Part shown: in pieces, positions 24,001-36,000 of the stretch | How the letters are laid out: every line of letters starts with the position of its first letter | Position numbering within the stretch: the stretch's first letter is position 1 | From: Caenorhabditis remanei | Lineage: Eukaryota; Nematoda; Chromadorea; Rhabditida; Rhabditidae | DNA: 64,000 nt | Assembly (NCBI RefSeq): GCF_010183535.1 | Contig: NC_071331.1 | Coordinates: 6,200,001-6,264,000 of the forward strand | Reading direction: 5' to 3' | Position numbers and translations under genes: made by a program | The notes under the pieces: generated by a model | What the model saw: only the letters and a program-made list of their open reading frames with translations | The model's database searches: none | Told to the model about the DNA's origin: nothing

Positions 24001-27000
24001 AACTAAAGCAGACAAACTGGAGCACGTATCAATGCTAGTCCGAGCCTGACCATGAATATATTTATTTTCAACTTGATCAGAAAATCAGAAAAAGTGTGAT
24101 TGACACATACTGTTTCAGTTGAAACTTTTAGATAGAAATGTTCAGAACGAAATTATTGGAAATGAATAATTCTCATTCTGTACAAAAAGTTGCTTCTGTT
24201 AAATTGGAATCGGGTGGGACGACTACTTTTACAACAATGTGAACTTTGAATTTTTCTGTTGCATCACTCTCACTTCAATGCACAGTTCTAGGTCTCCCAT
24301 TAAGAGGTACATATGAACAAAATTCAAAAACGCGTTCCTTCTTCCCTTCACCTTGAAACCGTCAATTTCTATAATTTACCTACTTATCACACCTCCCAAA
24401 GCGTTCCTTTCTTTCCTGTTCGTGTCTCCCCTGAATCCAATTCAATTCAACCTACTTCACTTTGGAAATGAACTAAAAATGCAATTTCCCCCCGAATACC
24501 CAATACCACTTGACCAATTGTATTTGTCCTGTAAAACTGAGTGTTGGAAAAAAAGATTTGAATGTGTAGATAGGGGTGCGAACTGAGGAAAAAATATGAA
24601 AAATTCGGTTTCAGAAATACCTTTTTCTTTTCAAGACACTTTTTTTCCATTCCGATAAAGCAATTTTTGTTTTCCAAATATCATGGACTCTGACTTATCC
24701 AAAAAAGGCTCACTTTTCCTCCCTAAAAATCTGTGCCTAATTAAATTTCCGTGTCAATTTCCCCCCCTACACCCCCTATCATCACCATCCCAGATTCTAT
24801 GTGTGTGTGTGCTCGCCGAGCACACACACACAGACAATTTCACGGAGCTTGACCCTTCCTTTTCTCTTTTCTCTCGATTTTTTTCAATTTCCTCTCTCTC
24901 AAGTTTTCCGGAAAAGAGGAGAAATGTGATGAAAACACTTGTTCCGTGACCTCGTTTTCATCTCATTTTTACACAAAAAATACATAGATTTTTGATAGAA
25001 TCAATGTGTATACACTTTGATAGTGAGTTTGTAGAATGATTTTTCAGTAAAAGAAGCATTGCTTAACCAAAATCGTGATTTAGTTTTTTAAAGGTTTTGA
25101 AGCAGGTAAAATTTCTTTTCAAATAGTTCCTTCAATGAAATTTTGATTAAATCAAACAAATGGGGAAATTAGGAGTAGATTTTTTGAAAGTTTCGAAACA
25201 GTGATGTTGAATTTCTGGAAAACATTTAACTAAAATGTTTCATTAATAAATTCTTACTGTGGAAGACGAGACGTTTTCAAAACGAAATTCTAATGAAGTA
25301 AGTAACTCACTGCGTTACACTAATTTTACACTTTTTTGAAGCGGTGTAAGCTTTATTGGTACATATCTATTCAAGCAAAGTTGAGAATTAAGAATCGCAG
25401 TACTATGAGGAAGTTGTGAAACTGTAGTAATACTTCAAGAACCTTCGTAAAAGCTGAAAATAGCGACGAATAAAACTCTTTACAACTTAATCGTCCAGAA
25501 GAAACACTAATTTTTTCGGTTTTAGAAATATGAAGAAAGTAGTTTTCACTTTTTCAAATAGTTTTTTTTGTTTCCCGAGTTTTCCAAGCAACATTCACGA
25601 AAGTAGAAATGGTTATTCCAACAATTTTCAATTTTTTCCTCCTGTTTCGAACGCAACATTTTTGAAGTTAAACTTTATCTCGTTTACTTGTATCAGATTT
25701 ATCATCAGAAATACATATTGTTTTTATTTTTGAACGTGTGACTCCCATATCCAATGGGTATACCAGATTAGTGTCAATAGGGGACTTAAAACAACTGACT
25801 ATAATGATTTCTGTGTACCCTTCTTAATCTTCTGAAACAGCAAATCTTGTATTTTTTCGCTCGAAGTACATATCTGAAATTTTTCATGTTTCTCAAAATT
25901 CATAACTATAGAAACTCGTAATCGGGGACAATCAGGATACCGTAATATGTTTATTCCCTGTAAGTTTTTCTCTGATTGATGTGGCGTATTTCGTAAATCT
26001 CTGAAATGTCTCTCCCCTCTCCACTTTCTGTAGTCTTCAAATAATCAATCCCACATTTTTTTTCAGCACAGTACCAAAAGAGGCGGTTCCGCAGGAGTGG
26101 CTCGTCGAGAATCAGGTCGTTGATCCAGAGTGAGTTGTTTTTTTTTTCTTCAAATCTTCATTTCCGTTTCAAAAAATACAAAAAAATGAGTTAAAAATGT
26201 ATCATAAATCTCATTCCCTTTGTTCGGAGTCGTTCTCGGAAAGTCCTGCTATGATTATATCAAAATTACTCCAAATCAGTACAAAAAACATTGAATTCGA
26301 AACGGAAAAAGAAATATCAAAAAGTTGCAAAAAATACGACGATTTGTTTCGAGTTGACCTCAAACCATATGTTCGATAGTGCCACTTGCCTGCTGCCGTC
26401 CAGCTGTGACAATGTGTCTTTTTTCTTATTTTTTTCTCAGCCAACTCGTTGTTTCTCAACTCGGAAAGACTAATTGGAGTATGTAGCAAACTTCTGTTAG
26501 GAATGGATATTTTGAAACAGCAGTGAGAATGTACGGTTTTGTGTAGTACTGAAAATAGGGTTGGGAGTTCTAGTTACAATTCTACTCGCCCCCATCTTCA
26601 TGGAAATTTAGAAATCGTTCTCCACTCTACCTGTATAAAACATGAAAGTGTTTGCGGACTGAAGTTTCCGCGCTCTAGTAAAGCCACGCCCCTTTCAGCT
26701 GCCGATACTACATAGCACGAGTTCCTAGTCCTTTTCCAAATACATAGTACTAAGGGCTTTCTGTGGACTGATTAGATTCAACTGGAATCTCTTGAAGTCA
26801 TAGCTTTGCAACAGTTGAAAAATCCTGAGTAAATTGTTCGGATGAAACGGAAACTGTATGTTTTTATTTTATCTATCACTTTTATGTAACGGTAAAAGTT
26901 TCAGTTCAGAGTAAATTTTCTTACTAAATTTCCTATTACCCATTCCCCGTCCCTGAGACGAGGTGGGGGTCTCGTTGCAGAATTTTGGTTTACAGCGGCT

Positions 27001-30000
27001 CTCTACCGTACTTTACCCATCAATACGTTTTAATACTACGGTAATCGCAACGAGACCCACATCTCTTCCCCAGCCGGAACTTTGAGAGAGTGTCGGCGAA
27101 TGGGCAATAGCTATACTGGTTTTACTATTTCACATCAAAAATAATCTATTTCACTTTCTTTTCCCATATTAGTTCGGTATTTATTTTTTTGCAGAATGGC
27201 AACCTCATACCTGACGGAGTCACTGGCAGGACCAACAAGTGCACGAGGATCATCATACTCATACTCCTACGAATCACACTACGATAACCCACCGGAGGAG
27301 GAATACGAACACTTTACGAATGATGATGGCGTACATCAGATGCAGAAAGTGAGTTGTTTTATTTGGAATTTTGAAAAAAAAATTGCAAAAATGCAAAGAA
27401 AATCGAAGCTGATCAGCTAAACTATGGATACGGAATAATGCATCGTGACTTGGAAACTGAAGTATTTTTTACTACAAGTCACTCTTTGTCTCTTTATGAA
27501 ATTTTGCAAACACATTCTAAGTTTTCTGGTCAATTTCAAACAAAAAAAATTAACTTTTAGATAGAGTAGGGACTTTTTGATAGACTGAATACATTAACAG
27601 TAACGTTTTTTCTTGTATTTCGGTTACTTTTATAAAAATTTTCAATTTCCGCTTCGATGTAAGTGTCTAAAATCGTCATGATAAATCTACTCTCTTCGTG
27701 AAAGGAACCAATAATAAGATTCAAAAATTTTTATTTAATTCCAAGTTGAAGCAGTAACTGCAGGAAGTCTTTCTGACTAATGATTTGGAAGAAATCGTCC
27801 TTACCATCAAAAATGGCGCATTTTTAAGATAACTTATGTTAATCTTGAAACAATTTTCTTATTCAATCAGAAATTTAGAACAATGAAATTTAAACTAGAA
27901 TCACACTAGAATCGCAATTTTCTCAATTTACTATGAACCATCATTAGAACAGTATTTATTAAAGCAACTTTTGCTTATGGAAAGTGAACTGGCCAAAAAT
28001 TCAGAAGCGGTCTTAACGAATCCAAGAAACGGAATTATTAGTTATTTTATTCATAGGGCAACGTTTGTTAGATACAATACATTAATATTACCTTTTTAGA
28101 AATGCTGGTCGCTTTTTTTTGATTCCTCAGAACAATTACCAACTGTGAACCGCATAAATATTAATTTGATCCGAAGCAGAAACCGAAACTTTAAAAACAA
28201 TTTCTGTCAGTTTTACAAAGATTGTAAGAAAGGTGAACAATGACGACTTCGAAATTATTATCGAACATGTATTTTAGTTTATGCCATTTTCGAAATAGTA
28301 TTTCTATTCAATTAGAAATAAGAATAGGAGAAACATGACAATATCGCTGTTTTTTTTTTTCAAAATCATATGAATTATTATCAGAACAGTCTATTTGTTA
28401 TTCACTTTGTTATTAGAGAATATAACATTTTCGATAAAACTTTATCATAAAAGTGAAAATTGTGTAACTGCAAAATTTGTCTGCTACTTTTCAACTATGA
28501 TTCAGAATTAGAAGAAATTCCGAAAAGTCATCAAAATTATACTCATTTTCGATGAAAAATTGAAAAAATTTCAAGAAAAACTTTGAAAAAATTGGATCTT
28601 TTTCCAAACCGGGCCTTTGGGCCTTGAAGAGTATGAAAAAGTGATGATTCAATGTTTTTCGTGGTTATAATTGGGCTAACAAAAATATTGATAAGTGTTT
28701 CCATAGGTCACTTATAAAATTATATCGTTAGTGGTTCTCACTTTTTTCCTATTTCGTCTAGTGAAGAAATTTTGTTAGCTCTTTGAATTTTGATAATTTG
28801 TAGAACTGTATTCCATCGAACCTTCTTGAACAACTTATACTTTTCTCTGCGTCTCCGTTTTCTATGCATTTTTTTCTCCAAATTTGCTAAACGAGGCTTT
28901 GAAAACTAGACTAATTAACGTACTGTTTCGATTTTGTGATTTAACTATAGGATTTTCTTAGAATTTCACTGTGATGAATTTTACTGTGGCAATACCCTCT
29001 CTCCTGCAAAAAACTGATATCAGATGACCCTGATGTCTTCTCCCCTTTTTTCCCCCTATCCCTTCTTTTATTTTTCAATTTTTCTTTCAAATCACAAAAT
29101 CATATCGTACATATAAACAGAAAAAAGAGGGAGAGAGGGGAGAAAAGGAGAAAGGAAAACTTGTAGAAAGAAGATTTGACCCAATCCATTTCTCCTCTAT
29201 CAACACAATAGTTTTGTGTTATCATTCTTCTTCCTGTCAATCGTTTTCGTCCCGATTCTTCATTTTTTTTTCACTTTTTCGATTCTATAGATTCGTCAGT
29301 TTGTATAGAATGTCTGAGAAAAGTGGATATGTGAGATGCGGAATAAGAAAAAACCTAGAGAGGATTGAAAGTAGTGAATCTGAAACAGTCACATTTATTG
29401 AAGTAATTAATGAAATGAATGAAATCGATTAAAAAATGTCCGCTGAGGCCAGACAACTATCAAAATTCGCAATAGTATAAAACTAAACCTGCTTCACAAC
29501 AGTTATTAGAGCTCTAATGTTTTTCATCAATCGTTAACCTTTTTGCAATGTGTTCTTAAATTATTTTCTGTTTCGATTCCATTTGATCAGTCACTTTCTA
29601 AAATATACGTGTTTCGCCCATCAATAACAAACCTTGAGTTGCAACCCCTAATGATAACTGTCCAAATGGTGCATTTCAAAACTAGGCCAATTGACTTTGA
29701 AATTAAAATTCCACATCCCTTTGCGAGTTTTGTTTCGTATCTTGTCCGGGTGGTTCTCATATGGGGTAGCATTGAATTCGGCTCTGGCCAATCCGCAACG
29801 AGACTGTTTCATATAATTAATTGTTTGAAAAGTCAAAGGAATGATTTTTTGTGATTATCATAAAGGATCCAGTCTGTTTGCCCTAACATCCAGATGTCCG
29901 AATTTTTGCATTTTTGATTTTACTGCTTCCCATCAGCTCCAATGGCAATACACCAGTCACTTATAATCTTCTTTTTTTTTATTTTAAAACAATAATTTTT

Positions 30001-33000
30001 ATCAGATTTTCGAAAATTTGTGTTTCAGCCGGTTCACAAAAATGTTTGTCCAAAAAATCAACATTTTTTTCGGAAATAACTGAAAACTGTTTTTCGCGTA
30101 GAATTGGCGTTTTTGACATTTTCTAAACTTTAAAACTTTTGTTATACAGCTTGTTTTATGAGAAAAACAGATTTCAGCTATTTCAACAAAAAAAAAATTT
30201 AGGTTTTTTGAACAAAATTTCCCGTTTATTGAAACCACAAATAATGACTTTTGACTTCTCAAACAATCAATTATGTATTTGAAAAGTCAGAATATTACTG
30301 AAAAAATAAGGAAATTGACGCTAAATGTCCCGGAACCTCGAATCCGACACCCTGAAAACAATTGGCCGAAATAAATTATCTTACTGTATCAACTACATAA
30401 GAAATACAATGATCTTGTTTTGATCTAATCCCTATTAGACATCCTCAAAATATTCTACAACCCAAAAATCTCAATTTCCCATGATTCCAGGTCACCCGAG
30501 TCACAAAAGTCACAACAACCCGATCCGTCCGTCAAGTTCCCGTGCAATCCCCCTACTCGAACATCGACTTCGATTCCTCTGGACTTCCCACTCCATCTCC
30601 AGTTATTGATAGAGATCCGAGTTTAGAAATGATGGCTAGAATGGGAAATGGAACATCCGGAGGACATGATTCAGAGGATCGAGCAGCTCCACCACCGGCA
30701 CCTCATGGCAGGTTTTTGCATGAAGGTGAGAGGGTTTGGGGTCATGGTTAGCAAACTGGAAAAATTCTGATCACATCGGTTTTTTTCCTTAAAAATTGTT
30801 TTGTCCTGTTTCCAGAGGTAACAATCTGATTGCTCTATGATGCATTACATTTGACATCTGAAACAGAAAAAAACTGACAAAAATTTAGTTTTTACCTATT
30901 TCCCACTGTTTCCTCTACATTTTTTATTCCTATGAAGCCGCTATGAAGCGATTTTTCTGTCGAACTAAGTTTCTAACATTCATTCTTCCAGACAGCGGAA
31001 TCCCATCAGCTCCTGGTGTCCCGGATGTCGTCGACGCTGGTATCGGAGAGGTTACTGTAGTTTGGAGTGCACCACTTCAAAAGAATGGAGGAGAGATTCG
31101 AGGATATCAACTTCAGATGAGAGAGTTACCAGATGGAGAATGGGAAGATATGGGTGTGGATCAATTGATTAAGGACACCAGTTGTAGAGGTGAGGAAGGT
31201 TCTTGAAGCGGGTGTGGAACGAACCCGAACTTTAAAAATCCCTGTTATGAAGTAGTTGTAACCGGAGAAAAATCTTCGCGGGGGCGGTTTTCTGCACTTT
31301 TTCTGTTAAAAATTTCCATTAAACAATCCTACCCTTTTCAATTTTCCCATTCCAACTTGTGTTTAGTCACCGGCTACCAGATGACTCACCTTGTATGACA
31401 TTTGTTTCTTTTTGTGTTTTTTGACTCACTTATGAAACAAAAAACAGAAGAGGAACGGCGGAAAACTGTAGTTTTGACTGTTTTTTTTGTCGCATTTCTT
31501 TTCTGCTGAACATCGAACTTTAGCAAACTCATTTTCACTCAATTCCAAGTATTCTGGAACAGAGAGTTTCAGCAGAGTTATTGATTGAAATTTTCTTCTC
31601 AACAGTATCATCAAGATCGCATTGTTTTCTTATCAAGATACCGCATCACAATTAAAAAAAAATAATACCGCTTCATCATTTCTTCATTTTGAACCAGCGT
31701 TTTGAATCTCGATTCACAATGTACTAGCATAATTTAGCATAAATTTTTAAACTTTCCCTTGATATTTACTATCTTCGCATGAATTCTCATTAAGAGTTTT
31801 AGTTTCAGTGGGTAGTGATAATAAATCAAAGCATGTACGATTACTATTGAACCAGATTTCACATTGAAATTTAAACTCAACTGATAAATTATTTTCCGAG
31901 ACCGGTTTCTCTCCGTAATCTCTAGGCGTAGTGACAATCAACTGCACAGATTTGTTTTCAAAAAATCGGTTCATCATTTCGCGTTTTCGAAAAAGCTAAT
32001 AACTAAACTTTAGACCAATAGACTTTTGGTAACGTACCAATGAAAACTCATTTCTCACTCAATTCTAAGTAATCAGGAACAGAATAGTTTTAGCCACGTT
32101 TTAGCTATTTTTTCTTGTGATGTATCAATTAGATACATACCACTGTTTTCTTATCAAAAGTTTCAGTTTCAGTGGGTCGTGATTATAAAGCCAGTGCGAT
32201 ACTTTAATACTAGAATCTTAATTTCGTTGTTCCAGCGAATTTTGAACTTTTGTCCACTCTAAAGTACGATGTAATGCAAATGTTGCCGTTTTTTGCAACA
32301 AAAATATTTTCCTAAAATGGTTCTTCTTTATAATCAGACTCGGATTTCATTATCACTGTTTCACCAAACTTTGAATCTTTGTTCACAATTTAATGGTCAC
32401 TAAGAATTTTAAACTATCTGCACAATTTTTCTGAAAGAAAACTTTTTACCACTTCCTCATTTTGAGCCTAATTGTAAGCTAAAAAATACGATAGTCACAG
32501 CACTTCGGATAAATGCAAACTTGTCAAACTTCGGTCGGGCCCGGCTCGGACTGGTTTCAAGAAAAGGTACCGGGCCGAGCCGAGCCGAGAAAGTTCTAAT
32601 TTCGGCCCGGACAGGCTCGTGACAAGTTTGAATAAAAGCCTAAAATATATACCAAAACTAACTCCTATGTATTACATAAGAAGTAATTCCGATTCTCACA
32701 CATTTTCTTGTCTAAAGTTTGACCTTCTCTTTCCTCCCCCTTCATTTATTTTGTTCCCTCCTCATGCCCACCTGTCTAATGTTTTCAATCGGCACTCCCG
32801 CTGTGAGAAATCAAGAACATCCTTCTCTCCTCCTTTTTTCGGTCACTTTACTACTTGTGTTCTTACCCAAGAGATCTTTTCCGTTTGAAGCAATTTTTTT
32901 TAGTTTAGTGTAGTTGAAAGAGCGATAACAGTGTGATTTTAATATTTTGCGCCTAATATCAATATTCTGAAACTGTGAAATTGTTTCATATGTATGGTTC

Positions 33001-36000
33001 AGTACAATCATAAATTTCCAGAATTTTCTTTTGTTCCGATCGCTTAAACAATAAAAAGAAAAGAAAAATTTAAGGTGTGCACATTCTAATCTTACGATTA
33101 ATCGCAATTAAACAAAATTTCCCTATATTTAAATTTTTCAATAAACAGGAAAACTTTGAATTTAACTTTTAAAAAATCAAGTTTCAAGATTGTTAGAAAG
33201 TCGGCACAACTTGAAATCTCACAGTTTTTTTTGTTAATCTTGATATTTTCCTGTTTCTTAACAGTGTCAACCAGCATTTGTCGAATTTTGTTAGTTGTAT
33301 CGTTTACGGGCTCATTCACATAACAATAAACTTCTCAAACAGATCAGATATCGATTTTACAGTAGCGAGCATAGGTGAGGGCAGATTCATACTTTCATGT
33401 GTATCTCTGCTGAATCGTGTTCGTTTTGCATAACCTTTTTTTTTGACAAATAGCTAAAACATTCAGTAATAAGAAAATAAGTTTTTTGAAAAAGTTAACA
33501 TTTCAAATTTTATCGATAATCGATTTTTCCTGACCGTGATTTGAAAATTCAAAAAAAAAAACTTTTTATTTTTCTCTTGGAGTTATTGAGTTTTTAATGT
33601 CAAAATGATGGATTATGTTCAAATAAACAAAAAATTATGTTGAATTAGTTTCTTAGTTCCTGAGCATCATGCTAGAGCTCCAGAAGTCAAAAGTGGCGCC
33701 CTCGGGAAAACCATCATAACTCATCAAAAAATTATCCAAATTAGCCAAACCATGTACCAAAAGACGTGTTTTGAGTTTTTCTACAAAACAACATCAAAAA
33801 ATCAAGATTTTAGAAAAATAATTTTTCTAATTTTTTTCACTAACAATTTTTTAAATTCCTATTTTTTCTCAATTTCTGGTATTTTCTGACCACAACACGA
33901 ACAAGGAACACATACATGTGTTTTATTATGTGTGATAAAGCATCTTGTATGCAGTTTTTGAAAGTTATGTTTGTTTTTCATCCAGAAAATACCAGAAATT
34001 GAGAAAAAATAGATTTTTTTTAAAAACAAATTTTTTTCACTCAAAAATTTTTCATTCCAATTTTTCCTGGATTTCCGATATTTTCTGGCTATAAAACGAA
34101 CAAAAAACACAAACTTGTGTTTTATTATTTGTGATAAAGCACTTTGCATGCAGTATTTGGAACGTATGCTTGTTTTATAGCCAGAAAATATCGGAAATCC
34201 AGGAAAAAATTGGAATGAAAAATTTTTGAGTGAAAAAAATTTGAAAAATTATTTTTCTAGAATCTTGATTTTTTGATGTTGTTTTGTAGAAAAACTCAAA
34301 ACACGTCTTTTGGTACATGGTTTGGCTGATTTGGATAATTTTTTGATGAGTTATGATGGTTTTCCCGAGGGCGCCACTTTTGACTTCTGGAGCTCTAGCA
34401 CGATGCTCAGGAACTAAGAAACTAATTCAACATAATTTTTTGTTTATTTGAACATGTTCCATCCTTTTGACATTAAAAACTCAATAACTCCAACAGAAAA
34501 ATAAAAAGTTTTTTTTTGAATTTTCAAATCACGGTCAGGAAAAATTGATTATCGATAAAATTTAATATGTTAACTTTTTCAAAAAACTTATTTTCTTATT
34601 GCTGAATGTTTCAGCTATCTGTTAAAAAAAAAAGATTATGCAAAACGGACACGATTCAGCAGAGATACACATGAAAGTATGAATCTGCCCTCACCTATGC
34701 TCGCTACTGTATATTAATTACTAAAAATTTTTGATAAGAAAACAGTGCAGTTCCATCAAGATCTGATTAGTGAGTAAAATTTCTCAGAAGTTAGTGACAT
34801 CATCTAAAAGGCTGGTCTTAGTCGTTTCTTTCTTTTCGTTTTTTCTGATTGACTATCAGCTCAAAATTTAACATGAACGAAAAATATTCTTCGTGCAACC
34901 GTAAAATGCATTATTTGTGAATTTTCTGTTCTAAAAAGTTGATATAATGCAATCAAAGAATAAATTGTGGTGATGTAGTGTTTTCGTTACTATCAGTTCT
35001 GAACAGTAACTAGATGTGGATTTTCCGAAAAAAACGAATAATGGAGTTTTTTTTCTGTCAAAATTTCTGTCATTGTCTATAACTAGCTGTAGGACCAGTG
35101 GGATCTGAAATCTTATGAGAAGTCTATTGGAGTTGTCTCCTAGAAACATTTTCCAACAAAATCTGAGATTTCAAGACAAGATGTTGAGGCTCCCTTGCGA
35201 GTATTCAAAAACATCTGCCGAGACTGAACTTTTTTTTAGAATAGCAACAACAGAAGCGTTAGAACCACAAATTTGTATTTTTCTCAAAATTTTTGTCCAA
35301 GGTGAAACTGTAAAAAATGTTTCAGAAAATTCATTTATAAATATATATATTTTTGAGATACTTAAACTTTTACTTCCTTTGCACACATTATAATAAATTC
35401 ACACCATTCCCATTTCCACACCACAAATTTTTTAATCAACTTTCTGAAACATTGAAGAATCAGCAAAAATAATTTCTAGACCTGCCTTTTGGTGACTTAC
35501 TCAAGCCTCGCTCACAATTTTTTGACCTACCATAATAATGGGGGAATTTTTGGAAACAAGGGCCACATTTTCCATCGGCCTTCATTTTTTGTTCAATTTA
35601 ATCTATTTCTCGTTTTTATACGGTTGTATTGCCAACGTTCATTAACTAGTCTTATTTCTGAAAATAGTAACTTGAAACAGTAAAAATCATGTTCCCCCAT
35701 CAAATCTGACCTTTTTACCTCTGTTTATCTGCCCGATGCCATCTTGTTTATAACATAACACATCGTCATCTTGTCCCTCCAGAAATCTCTGCGTCTCCAC
35801 CCTCCTCCACACTATTTCTCTAGTGAGGTAAATGTAGAAAAGTGCAGAGATAACCATCTCGACCTTATTCCTCTCTCCTTCCTTGTCCCCCCTAATTTTA
35901 GTTGAATTGATTTGACCTACTTGCTATTCTAATATTAGACTGTGTGAATGATTGTTGAGAGACATTTGGAGCTCACCGAGCACCATGAGCATCATCAGAG

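Larger units (their letters stand above)
18034..26066 (+). other. jac-1 intron 1 (8.0 kb)
   Basis: Non-coding. Holds GA/CT-rich tracts (20000-20150, 21405-21550), diverged tandem duplications (18838-19665; 22950-23655), the palindrome at 21761-22910, small GC-rich inverted elements and six CTGTTTCA boxes on both strands. The first exons of long C. elegans genes are often preceded by such intron-borne enhancers; none is identifiable here. Confidence 0.75.
27349..30490 (+). other. jac-1 intron 3 (3.1 kb)
   Basis: AT-rich, no coding exon seen. Contains a diverged duplication (about 27540-27860 against 28030-28340; shared phrases such as AATACATTAA) and CTGTTTCA boxes at 29381 (-) and 29804 (+). 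A pyrimidine-rich zone lies at 29040-29200. Confidence 0.6.
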
